NCBI GenBank assembly: GCA_033851955.1
Contig: JAWSVK010000003.1
Span: 1 to 64,000 of the forward strand
Source: Profundibacter sp033851955
GTDB lineage: Bacteria; Pseudomonadota; Alphaproteobacteria; Rhodobacterales; Rhodobacteraceae
Reading direction: 5' to 3'
DNA: 64,000 nucleotides
This document shows, one piece after another, positions 8,483 to 16,393 of the stretch. The translations under genes and the position numbers were made by a program. The notes under the pieces are model-generated. The model saw only the letters and a program-made list of their open reading frames with translations. It was not told where the DNA came from and did not search any database. Numbering within the stretch: the stretch's first letter is position 1; the number at the start of each line of letters is the position of its first letter.

Positions 8483-9343
8483 ATGCCGCCTAAAACCGAC
8501 AAACGAGATCGCGCAAGCCTGTTTCGCACCCGCCTGAACGAGGCTTTGCTGCTGAGCGGCATGTCAAAATCCGCTTTATCACGTGCCGTGGGGGTAGACC
8601 GCTCCACCATTTCGCAACTGCTAAAGGGCGATGGCACCCGCCTGCCCAACGCGCATGTGGTTGGCGAATGTGCAGCCAGTTTGGGAGTTTCTGCGGACTG
8701 GTTGTTGGGCTTGGCCGAACACCCTGAACGGGCCGCTGACCTGTTGGCCTCGTCGATGACCATGCCACATGCGTCGCGGGCCCTTGAAGATGAGCAAATC
8801 TTCAACTGGCATCAAGAAGCGGCGGGCTACAAAATCCGTCACGTGCCGGCCACCCTGCCCGACATGTTGAAAACCCGTGATATGTTGATCTGGGAATACG
8901 CACCGCAATTGGGCCGCTCGACCGATCAGGCGATTGGCGCGACTCAAGATCGGCTTGAATGGATGCGCAACAGCAATTCCGACTATGAAATCGCGCTCCC
9001 TCTTCATGAACTGGTCTCGTTCGCCCGTGGCGAGGGGTATTACGCGGGCCTACCTGCTGATATTCGCCTTCGCCAAATCGACTGGATGCTGGAACTGCAC
9101 GACCAGTTATACCCCTCCTTGCGGCTATTTTTGTTTGACGCCCGCCGCCTGTTTTCCGCCCCGATCAGCATCTTTGGACCGCTGTTGTCGGTGCTTTATC
9201 TCGGCCGCAACTATCTGGCGTTCCGCGACAAAGAACGCGTGCAGGGCTTGATCGGACACTTTGACTGGTTGGTGCGCGAAAGCGAAATTTCACCCCGCGA
9301 TATGCCGGAGTATTTGAGGGGGCTGAGGGCAGAGATTAAATGA
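8483..9343 (+). CDS. XRE-family transcriptional regulator
   Basis: 286 residues from the ATG at 8483; a longer frame back to 8381 would run through the divergent DUF2061 start and is rejected. Residues ~10-70 form a Cro/C1-type helix-turn-helix (RLNEALLLSGMSKSALSRAVGVDRSTISQLL), ending in the SADWLLGL typical of such repressors. The rest (about 75-286) is a helical domain I do not recognise, probably for sensing or oligomerisation. It is divergent from the DUF2061-desaturase pair, with ~100 bp between starts, so it may control those genes and itself. Confidence 0.8.
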   Translation: MPPKTDKRDRASLFRTRLNEALLLSGMSKSALSRAVGVDRSTISQLLKGDGTRLPNAHVVGECAASLGVSADWLLGLAEHPERAADLLASSMTMPHASRALEDEQIFNWHQEAAGYKIRHVPATLPDMLKTRDMLIWEYAPQLGRSTDQAIGATQDRLEWMRNSNSDYEIALPLHELVSFARGEGYYAGLPADIRLRQIDWMLELHDQLYPSLRLFLFDARRLFSAPISIFGPLLSVLYLGRNYLAFRDKERVQGLIGHFDWLVRESEISPRDMPEYLRGLRAEIK

Positions 9344-9466
9344 GAATGCAATTTTTATTGATGTTCGGTAGAAAACTGGGTTTTTATATCCCTATGAAAC
9401 ATTTCTATTTGCGCCTTTTGCTTCACGCTTCTTGTTCCGATCGCTGCCAATGCGCTTTGTATCTGC

Positions 9467-10051
9467 TTGGAATGTGCATGGGCGCCCAAACGCCATTTCA
9501 TCATTCAATCTGAACATATGAAACCCACGCTTGAAACTGGCGATTGCGTGGTCGTTGACCTGAGCCAAGCTTCATCGCCAGAGGTCAAGCATGGGGATAT
9601 CGTTGTCTTTGATCACCCTATGAAACGCGGAACAACCTTTATAAGCCGCGTAGTCGGCTTGCCTGGTGATACTGTCCAGTTGAAGGAGGGCGTTGTCTGG
9701 CTAAATAACGTACCTTTAACTCAGAGGGAATTAGGCACAATCGAAGAGAAATACGTGCGTGATGAAATATCCGGCAGCTTTCCTCGCTGCGCAAACACTG
9801 CCAAAATAGATGGGCTATGTATACAAAATAGATTTGAAGAGACGCTCCCCAATGGTACACATTATTCCATTTTAGATCTGGGCATACAGCGCTTGGACAA
9901 CACGGGGAAATATGTCATCCCCGATGAGCACTTATTCTTACTCGGCGATCATCGTGACAACTCTACCGATAGCCGCATTTCGCAATCAGCAGGTGGGTTT
10001 GGTTTCATTCCGGTGAGTGATATTATCGGAATCCTCAACGACCTTCGCTAA
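9467..10051 (+). CDS. S26 signal-peptidase-like protein with altered catalytic residues
   Basis: 194 residues from a TTG at 9467; the true start is uncertain. The signal peptidase I fold is clear: SEHMKPTLETGD (box B), GDIVVFDHP (box C), SRVVGLPGDTV (box D) and LLGDHRDNSTDSR (box E). However, the nucleophile position (Ser in SxSMxPT) reads His17, and the general-base Lys in xKRxVGLPGD reads Ser60, so the canonical Ser/Lys dyad is missing. A membrane-like stretch (CAFCFTLLVPIAANALC) precedes the TTG in the same frame back to a TGA at 9395, but no ATG opens it, while an ATG at 9361 opens the +1-shifted frame. It is either a diverged, non-proteolytic paralog or a decaying gene. It overlaps the SDR gene end by 4 bases. 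Confidence 0.7.
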   Translation: MECAWAPKRHFIIQSEHMKPTLETGDCVVVDLSQASSPEVKHGDIVVFDHPMKRGTTFISRVVGLPGDTVQLKEGVVWLNNVPLTQRELGTIEEKYVRDEISGSFPRCANTAKIDGLCIQNRFEETLPNGTHYSILDLGIQRLDNTGKYVIPDEHLFLLGDHRDNSTDSRISQSAGGFGFIPVSDIIGILNDLR

Positions 10052-10809
10052 ATTTGCGGGTCCGGATTAATCGTGTGCCCGTCCACCGCAATCACTTGGC
10101 CTGACACCAGCCGCGCACCCTCTGACGCCAAAAACACTGCCATATTGGCGATGTCATCCGCCGTCACAAAACTGCGCATTGAAGTGCCCGCAGCGTAGCC
10201 CGCATAAACCGCGTCGCGGGTCATGCCTTTGGCAGTCGCTTCACGCTCCAGCACGCCTTCCATGCGCGCGCCCTCAACGGCCCCCGGGCAAATCGCGTTG
10301 GCGCGGATGCCGAAGGGCCCCAGCTCCATCGCCAGTGTTTTCATCAATCCGATCACCGCCCATTTGGCGGCGGCATAAGGGGCGCGATGCGGATAGCCGT
10401 GCTGCCCCGCCGTGGACGACGTTATAATAATTGCACCGCTGCCAGCCGTTTTCATCATTGGGGTCGCGTATTTCGCCGCCAAAAATGCCCCCTCAAGGTT
10501 GACGCTGACGCAGGCTTGCCAATCTGCCAGCGCAATATCCTCGACCAAGGCGGTTGGCCCGGCGATGCCCGCATTGGCGCAGAGCACGTCCAACCCGCCC
10601 CAAGCGGTTTGGATTTCATCAAACAACGCTGCAACACCCGCTTCATTGCTGGCATCCACTTGAGTACTGTTCCAGTCCTTGGGTAAAGTCGCCAAGCCCG
10701 CGGCATCAACATCCGTGACCCAGATCTGTGCACCCGATGCGGCAAAGGCTTCGCCAATAGCGCGGCCAATGCCGGACGCGCCTGCTGTAATTAAAACCCG
10801 TGGGCTCAT
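10048..10809 (-). CDS. SDR-family NAD(P)-dependent oxidoreductase
   Basis: 253 residues of classical short-chain dehydrogenase. The cofactor loop is TAGASGIGRAIG (8-19), followed by NAG in CANAGIAG, catalytic Ser in IIITSSTAGQ, then YAAAK with Tyr and Lys in the right order and spacing, and a C-terminal SGQVIAVDGH. Its ATG overlaps the stop of the carnitine dehydrogenase gene (ATGA), so the two are coupled. It probably oxidises or reduces an intermediate of carnitine or related hydroxy-amine breakdown; the exact substrate cannot be read. Confidence 0.88.
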   Translation of the reverse strand: MSPRVLITAGASGIGRAIGEAFAASGAQIWVTDVDAAGLATLPKDWNSTQVDASNEAGVAALFDEIQTAWGGLDVLCANAGIAGPTALVEDIALADWQACVSVNLEGAFLAAKYATPMMKTAGSGAIIITSSTAGQHGYPHRAPYAAAKWAVIGLMKTLAMELGPFGIRANAICPGAVEGARMEGVLEREATAKGMTRDAVYAGYAAGTSMRSFVTADDIANMAVFLASEGARLVSGQVIAVDGHTINPDPQI

Positions 10810-12251
10810 TTCTTGCCGACCGCGCGCCCTGCCCCACTGGGTGTTTCAAGCCCCGCATGCGCTGTGGCGATTTCACTCAAACGCTTGGCGATATGCTCGG
10901 CGGGCGCCGAAGCCTTGCGCGTCTCAAGGTTGACGTGAATCTGCATGTGTTCGCCTGTGGCCAAAAGACGTTCCCCCTCCCACATCCTGTGGAACAGGTG
11001 CATTTTCTTACCCTCGCCCAGCAGGCATTGGCTGTCGATATGGATGCGCGCGCCAGCATGCACCTCGTCCAGATGACAGATGTGGGTTTCGGCGGTGAAA
11101 TAGCTGCCACCGGAAGCAATATAATCCGTATCACAGCCCACGATTTCCATGAATCTATCGGTCGCGTCGCCAAAGGCTTGCAGATAGCGGGCCTCGTTCA
11201 TGTGGCCGTTATAGTCGGTCCAATCCAGCGGCACGGCGCGGGCGACGGTCTGGATCGGCACGTTGATGTCAATTTCCGCCTCGGGTTGGCGGGCGTCTTG
11301 GGCATTCAGCAAGGCTCCTGCGCCATAATCTTGGGCCTTTAGCCCGCGCAGGATTGTGACCAGATTATTGTCGCGGATACGCTCCAGTTCGCGGATCGTA
11401 CGGGCGCCGGATTGCGTATCAGACTGATCAGCAATCTGGTTGACCAAATCATCCGTCAGCTCAGGCACATCCATCAGTTTGGTCCATGGCCACGACAGGC
11501 AAGGGCCGAATTGTTCGATGAAATGCTTCATCCCTGCCTCGCCACCGGCGATGCGGTAGGTTTCAAACAACCCCATTTGCGCCCAGCGCAAACCAAATCC
11601 GTAACGGATCGCGTCGTCGATTTCAGCGGTGGTGGCGATGCCGTCTTTGACCAACCAAAGCGCCTCGCGCCAAACGGCTTCGAGGAACCGGTCAGCGATA
11701 TGCGCGTCGATTTCAGCGCGGACATGCAAGGGGTGCATGCCAATGCTGGTTAGGATTTCTTTCGCCTTATCAACCAGTTCCGGTGGATTTTGATCTGTTG
11801 GAACCAATTCGACCAGCGGCAACAAATAGACCGGATTAAACGGATGCGTCACCACAATCTGTTCGGGGCGCGTGGCGCAACCTTGCAGTTCAGACGGCTT
11901 GAAACCCGAGGTGGACGAACCGATGATCGCGTCCAATGCACAGGTTTCCTGAATTTTCTGAAAGGTTTTGCGTTTGATATCAAGCCGCTCGGGAATGCTC
12001 TCTTGGATCCAGTCTGCACCGTGAACCGCGGCGGAAATCGTTTCACTAAAGGTCAGTTTGCCCTCATCAGGCAGCAATATATCCGAAAGACCAGGCAAGG
12101 AACGGCGCGCATTATCGAGCACTTCGCCGATTTTGCGCCTCGCGTCTGGATCAGGGTCGAAGACCTGCACATCCCAACCCGCCAATAGGAACCGCGCAGC
12201 CCAGCCGCCGCCAATCACCCCGCCACCGATTATTGCTGCTGTCTTGGTCAT
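10806..12251 (-). CDS. lcdH: L-carnitine dehydrogenase / betainyl-CoA thioesterase fusion
   Basis: 481 residues from the ATG at 12251, with GGAG six bases before it. The N-terminal ~320 residues are a 3-hydroxyacyl-CoA-dehydrogenase-type fold: IGGGVIGGGWAARF binds NAD, and SSTSGFKPSEL and THPFNPVYLLPLVELV follow as in carnitine 3-dehydrogenases. From about 335 a hot-dog thioesterase domain starts (VPLDWTDYNGHMNEARYL, with the DYNGHM motif). This fusion is known in rhizobia and roseobacters: one half turns L-carnitine to 3-dehydrocarnitine, the other releases glycine betaine from betainyl-CoA. No BKACE-type cleavage enzyme (CdhC) is visible nearby, so the middle step must be encoded elsewhere. 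Confidence 0.9.
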   Translation of the reverse strand: MTKTAAIIGGGVIGGGWAARFLLAGWDVQVFDPDPDARRKIGEVLDNARRSLPGLSDILLPDEGKLTFSETISAAVHGADWIQESIPERLDIKRKTFQKIQETCALDAIIGSSTSGFKPSELQGCATRPEQIVVTHPFNPVYLLPLVELVPTDQNPPELVDKAKEILTSIGMHPLHVRAEIDAHIADRFLEAVWREALWLVKDGIATTAEIDDAIRYGFGLRWAQMGLFETYRIAGGEAGMKHFIEQFGPCLSWPWTKLMDVPELTDDLVNQIADQSDTQSGARTIRELERIRDNNLVTILRGLKAQDYGAGALLNAQDARQPEAEIDINVPIQTVARAVPLDWTDYNGHMNEARYLQAFGDATDRFMEIVGCDTDYIASGGSYFTAETHICHLDEVHAGARIHIDSQCLLGEGKKMHLFHRMWEGERLLATGEHMQIHVNLETRKASAPAEHIAKRLSEIATAHAGLETPSGAGRAVGKK

Positions 12252-12252
12252 A

Positions 12253-12612
12253 TCAATCTCCGCATCGCGTAAATTTGTAAGGTGTGCCGCTGCCGAACCA
12301 ACGCCACAAAGTGTCTTTGCCATCGAGCATCAACAGGGCTGTGTCCTCATATTGCTCGCCTTCGCCAGAGCAGGACAGGGTCAGTTCCCAATATTGATTT
12401 TGCACGTTGCCACGCACAGCTTCGACAGAACATCGGTTCTCAAGCCCTGCGACCTCTGTTTCAGTGATGCGGATCGGGGCCGGGTCGTGCTCGCCAATCA
12501 TATCGCTATATTGGCACCAATCAGGGTCCGCCGTCCAAATGCCTGTCCATGCAGGCGCCTCGGCAAACGCTGGCGATGCCAACAACGTTAGTGCAAAAAT
12601 AAATCGTTTCAT
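12253..12612 (-). CDS. small exported protein, unknown function
   Basis: 119 residues with a strong ribosome site (AGGAGGGGCA) and a clear signal peptide (MKRFIFALTLLASPAFA, cleavage after AFA). The mature part has four cysteines and tryptophan-rich segments (WTGIWTADPDWC, YWELTLSC, DTLWRWFG), which suggests a small periplasmic beta-rich domain with disulfides. I do not recognise the family. Its stop is one base from the carnitine dehydrogenase start, so it belongs to that transcript. Confidence 0.7.
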   Translation of the reverse strand: MKRFIFALTLLASPAFAEAPAWTGIWTADPDWCQYSDMIGEHDPAPIRITETEVAGLENRCSVEAVRGNVQNQYWELTLSCSGEGEQYEDTALLMLDGKDTLWRWFGSGTPYKFTRCGD

Positions 12613-12630
12613 TGCCCCTCCTTTTGGTCG

Positions 12631-13149
12631 CTATGGCCGCACAATCAGCCGCGATAGATCATAGCCGTTCCAATCCAGTATCTTGCGCGCCGCTTGCATC
12701 CTGTCGCTTGGTATATCGCGGGTTCGGTTTAGGATCATGCCGAATTCACCGTTGACCGTGCCAATAACGGCAGTCCGATAGGTTTGATCAACCCACATCA
12801 CCCAATATTCACGCGCCTTATTGGCACCGCGATCAGGGGTAAACCGCCCCGGTCCTGTGATCTGTGCGACGCTATAGATCACGTCCCCCGAACATCTGCG
12901 CTCGGACAGATTGATCGCCCCTGTCGAGGCCACAACCACGCCAATGCCACAGCTGTCTGCATCAAATGCGGCAATCGTTTCCCAATGCCCTGAAAATTGC
13001 GCCGGATCAAACAGGGCAACCGAAGTAATCGGAGCCGTTAAGTCCCGAAATGAAGCTTCCGGCGAGGGAACCGCTGCGCAGCCCACCAAGACAGCAAACA
13101 CCAATGCCTTCCTAATAGCTTTCATGCCTCCAACCCATTTTTGTTCCAT
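12631..13149 (-). CDS. lipocalin-like lipoprotein
   Basis: About 172 residues from the ATG at 13149; the ATG at 13125 (MKAIRKALVFAVLVGC) would also give a perfect lipoprotein signal, so the start is open. The lipobox is LVGC. The mature part begins a lipocalin-type barrel with FSGHWETIAAFD (the G-x-W motif) and contains YWVMWVDQTYRTAVIG and a terminal LDWNGYDLSRLIVRP, resembling bacterial Blc-type lipocalins. It likely binds hydrophobic ligands at the outer membrane. It lies between the aldo/keto reductase and the small exported protein on the same strand. Confidence 0.72.
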   Translation of the reverse strand: MEQKWVGGMKAIRKALVFAVLVGCAAVPSPEASFRDLTAPITSVALFDPAQFSGHWETIAAFDADSCGIGVVVASTGAINLSERRCSGDVIYSVAQITGPGRFTPDRGANKAREYWVMWVDQTYRTAVIGTVNGEFGMILNRTRDIPSDRMQAARKILDWNGYDLSRLIVRP

Positions 13150-13180
13150 AAATATCCCCGCCGGAGGCATAAAAGTTAAT
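13141..13180 (+). repeat. dispersed gene-end repeat, diverged copy
   Basis: TTGTTCCATAAATATCCCCG then CCGGAGGCATAAAAG resembles the repeats at 6321 and 18113 (AAATAcCtgCGCCGcAGGCA) with several changes. It lies between the aldo/keto reductase stop and the lipocalin-like gene. Confidence 0.45.
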
Positions 13181-14219
13181 ACGGCATCGGATGCGCGCGG
13201 TGGGCGGTGCTGATTTCGGCCAAAACCTCGTCCGACAGCTCCACATCAACCGAGCCCAAGGCCACTTTCAACTGATCAAGGCTCGTTGCGCCAAAGATCG
13301 CAGACGCCATAAAGGGCCGCGTGCGGCACCACGCCAATGCCATCTGGCTGATGTTCAACCCATGCCGATCCGCAATGTCTTCATAGGCGGAAACCGCACC
13401 CCAAACGCGGTCATTCACACGCCCACCCAGATCAGCCGCAATTGCGCGACGCGAGCCTTTAGGCGTTACATCACCTTTGTATTTGCCCGTCAAAAGCCCT
13501 GTGGCCAAAGGCGAAAACGCCAGTAGGCCAACATCTTCGTTCACACATAGTTCGGACAGGTCCGTGTCAAACATCCGGCACAAGAACGAATATTCATTCT
13601 GGATCGACGCCATGCGCGGGCCGTGGCCTTCTTCGCTGGCGCGCAACCACATCGCTGTGCCCCAAGCGCTCTCGTTGGACAGACCAACGTGGCGCACTTT
13701 GCCGTCATCGACCATTTTACCCAGCGCGCCCAACACTTCGTGCATGTTGTCGATGGTCTCATCGCGGTCCTGGCTTGAGGGATCATAATCCCAATTTTGA
13801 CGGAACATGTATGACCCGCGATTTGGCCAATGCAGTTGATAAAGATCGACATAATCGGTCTTTAAGCGCTTCAGCGAACCTTCCAGCCCTTGGGCAATCG
13901 TTTTGGCGTTGATCGGCTCACCAGCCCGCACAAAAGCACGATTTAGGCCTGACATTTTGGTCGCCAGAATGACCTCAGAACGGCGCTGTGTTTTGGCAAA
14001 CCATTCACCGATGATGGCCTCTGTGTCGCCGATGGTTTCGGCCGAAACAGGGTTGACCGGATACATTTCCGCCGTATCGACAAAATTGATACCCTTGTCC
14101 AACGCCATGTCGATCTGTGCGTGGCCCTCGTCCATAGTGTTTTGGGTGCCCCATGTCATCGATCCAAGACAAAGTTCGCTTACCTTCAGGCCAGTGCGGC
14201 CCAGCTCATTCATGCGCAT
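13176..14219 (-). CDS. aldo/keto reductase (Tas-like)
   Basis: 347 residues, a TIM-barrel NADPH-dependent aldo/keto reductase. Visible motifs are LGRTGLKVSELCLGSMTWG at the start, the catalytic Asp/Tyr region INFVDTAEMYP (Asp48, Tyr53 by count), Lys in EVILATKM, and the cofactor-binding SPLATGLLTGKY. It is most like the Tas/YajO group of aldehyde reductases. The start follows AGGATTTTGAT. It precedes the lipocalin-like gene by a few bases and may share its transcript. Confidence 0.88.
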   Translation of the reverse strand: MRMNELGRTGLKVSELCLGSMTWGTQNTMDEGHAQIDMALDKGINFVDTAEMYPVNPVSAETIGDTEAIIGEWFAKTQRRSEVILATKMSGLNRAFVRAGEPINAKTIAQGLEGSLKRLKTDYVDLYQLHWPNRGSYMFRQNWDYDPSSQDRDETIDNMHEVLGALGKMVDDGKVRHVGLSNESAWGTAMWLRASEEGHGPRMASIQNEYSFLCRMFDTDLSELCVNEDVGLLAFSPLATGLLTGKYKGDVTPKGSRRAIAADLGGRVNDRVWGAVSAYEDIADRHGLNISQMALAWCRTRPFMASAIFGATSLDQLKVALGSVDVELSDEVLAEISTAHRAHPMPY

Positions 14220-14453
14220 ATCAAAATCCTATTTTTGTGTTCTGGGCCTAGAGGTAGCTTGTTTCACAAAATTGGCAATGCCAAAGCGCATTTAGCACCT
14301 CCCATCGCCACGCCTGTTTTCCCGCAAACCGAACGATCTGTTGCCCCGAATGCCAACCACTCAACCACAGGGCAATCCCTTTGATGAACACGCGACTTAC
14401 ATTGCTTGCCCCAATTCGCTTTACCGCAACGTGGGGCGGCCTATGGTGACCAC

Positions 14454-15020
14454 ATGTCAAAAATTCTGATTAGCCTATTCTGTTTGTTTTTCACCGCCAC
14501 CGCCACCAATGGCGAACCCGCCCGCTATGGGTTGGTGCCTGACAAAACCACGGTCGGCTTCACCTACAAGCTTGATGGCAATCCGATAAAAGGCACAATG
14601 CCTGTGGTGCGCGCCGAAATGATCATTGATTTTGACGCCCTGCCCGCCTCCAATGTCCAAATCAGCCTTGATGCCAGCAAGGCGCGTGGCGGTTTCGTTT
14701 TTGCAACCCAAGCGTTACGCGGAAAATCGGTTCTGGACACAGCACAGCATCCGCTGGTCCAATTTGTCAGCAACGACATTGTCCGCACATCCAAAGGGGC
14801 TGTTGTAAAGGGAAACATCACCATTCGCGGTGTCACCAGATCAGTCACGCTAAAGGCAAGTTTCTTTCGCCACCAAAACAGCAAGCCCCAAGATTTATCG
14901 AACTTAATGGTCTTGTTGACAGGCTCCGTTTCGCGCGCTGCGTTTGGCGCGGAGGGCTACCCCAAACTGGTGGGCGATCAAATCGATTTGCATATCGTCG
15001 CAAACATCAAGCGCCTATGA
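14454..15020 (+). CDS. YceI-family periplasmic protein
   Basis: 188 residues from the ATG at 14454, which begins a signal peptide (MSKILISLFCLFFTATATNG). The mature part has the YceI-like lipocalin fold pattern: YGLVPDKTTVGFTYKLDGNPIKGTMP, then VVKGNITIRGVTRSVTLKASF, and a late AAFGAEGYPKLVGDQIDL. Members bind isoprenoid-type lipids such as ubiquinone precursors in the periplasm. The 234 bp before it, after the divergent aldo/keto reductase start, hold no gene I can support. Confidence 0.85.
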   Translation: MSKILISLFCLFFTATATNGEPARYGLVPDKTTVGFTYKLDGNPIKGTMPVVRAEMIIDFDALPASNVQISLDASKARGGFVFATQALRGKSVLDTAQHPLVQFVSNDIVRTSKGAVVKGNITIRGVTRSVTLKASFFRHQNSKPQDLSNLMVLLTGSVSRAAFGAEGYPKLVGDQIDLHIVANIKRL

Positions 15021-15094
15021 ATGTTGTGCTTTTCAATCTGGATTTACTCAGACAAACTGAGCGCACGATCCTCCGCTAAAAAAGAGACCCGCCT

Positions 15095-16324
15095 ATGCGT
15101 CTGATCATTTCCTTTGCCGCCCTGTTTATGTCCGTGATCCTGTTGCAATTGTCCTCCGGTGGCCTTGGGCCGTTGGATGCGATTTCGGGGTTGAAAATCG
15201 GCTTTACCAAATCCCAAGTCGGTTTTTTGGGTTCAGCGCATTTCATGGGCTTTTTCATCGGCTGCTGGTGGGCGCCGCGCCTTATGGGCAGTGTCGGCCA
15301 TTCGCGGGCTTTTGCCGCTTTCACCGCAACAGGCGCCATCGGGTTACTGGCCCATATGATCATCATAGACCCCATCGCATGGGCCATCATGCGGATTGCC
15401 ACTGGGCTGTGCATTGCGGGCTGCTATACCGTGATCGAAAGCTGGATGCAGGCCAAAGTCACCAACGAAACCCGCGGCCGCGCGATGGGCGGTTACCGGA
15501 TGGTGGATATGGGGGCTTCCCTTGTGGCGCAGTTGATGATCGGCGTGTTGGAGCCTGCGCATTATGTATCCTACAACCTGTTAGCGCTGTTTTGTTGCGC
15601 GGCAATTTTGCCCCTGACATTGACCAAAGCCAGCCCGCCTCAAACCCCAAGCGCCCCACGCCTGCGCCCAAAATTGGCGATTGCCAAATCCCCATTGGCG
15701 GCGGCGGGTGTGGTTGTGGCGGGGCTGACTTCGGCGGCCTTTCGGATGGTCGGGCCGATCTATGGCCAAGAGGTTGGGTTACAGCTGAACCAGATCGGTA
15801 TTTTCTTGGCGGCTTTTGTTTTGGGTGGCGCGATTGCGCAGGTTCCAATCGGCTGGCTGGCTGACAAATACGACCGCCGCTGGGTGCTGATCGGGCTGTC
15901 CTTGGCGGCGATGATCAGTTGCGGCACCACTGTTATGGCCTCGGGTGGGGGCACCAATATGGTGATGGCGGCGGCCATTTTCTTTGGGTTCACCACCTTT
16001 CCGATCTTCTCGGTCGCTGCGGCCCACGCTCATGATTACGCAACGTCCGAAGAACGGGTCGAGCTGTCCGCCGCCCTGATGTTTTTCTTTGCGCTTGGGG
16101 CGATCGCCAGCCCGCTGATCGCCTCAACCCTGATCGAAAACTATGGCCCAACGGCCTTGTTTGTGTTTTTGGCCACAGGCCATCTGGTGCTGGTGGTCTT
16201 TGGCATCATACGGATGAGCGCGCGCCCGACGGTCGCCCAGCGCACCCCCTATGTCTATGCGCCACGCACCTCGTTTATGATCGGACGGCTGTGGCGCCGC
16301 CAGCGCGACAAGCGCGATCCCTAG
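15095..16324 (+). CDS. MFS transporter, YcaD-like
   Basis: 409 residues with twelve hydrophobic segments in two halves split by a basic linker near 190 (RLRPKLAIAK). The loop 2-3 signature region reads WWAPRLMGSVGHSRAF and the second-half copy WLADKYDRRWVLIG. Similarity is to the YcaD/CynX-like MFS carriers; the substrate is unknown. It begins 74 bp after the YceI gene, after GAGACCCGCCT, and ends 69 bp before metG. Confidence 0.8.
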   Translation: MRLIISFAALFMSVILLQLSSGGLGPLDAISGLKIGFTKSQVGFLGSAHFMGFFIGCWWAPRLMGSVGHSRAFAAFTATGAIGLLAHMIIIDPIAWAIMRIATGLCIAGCYTVIESWMQAKVTNETRGRAMGGYRMVDMGASLVAQLMIGVLEPAHYVSYNLLALFCCAAILPLTLTKASPPQTPSAPRLRPKLAIAKSPLAAAGVVVAGLTSAAFRMVGPIYGQEVGLQLNQIGIFLAAFVLGGAIAQVPIGWLADKYDRRWVLIGLSLAAMISCGTTVMASGGGTNMVMAAAIFFGFTTFPIFSVAAAHAHDYATSEERVELSAALMFFFALGAIASPLIASTLIENYGPTALFVFLATGHLVLVVFGIIRMSARPTVAQRTPYVYAPRTSFMIGRLWRRQRDKRDP

Positions 16325-16393
16325 ACGTTAAACGCCCTAGCCCTTGGCGCGCCCATCCGTTAAAGGGGGGCAACAAAATCAAAGGCAACTGAC

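Noticed and set aside
14248..14460. 70-codon minus-strand open frame before the YceI gene
   Set aside because: No ribosome site, odd composition rich in Trp and His, and it covers the YceI start region.
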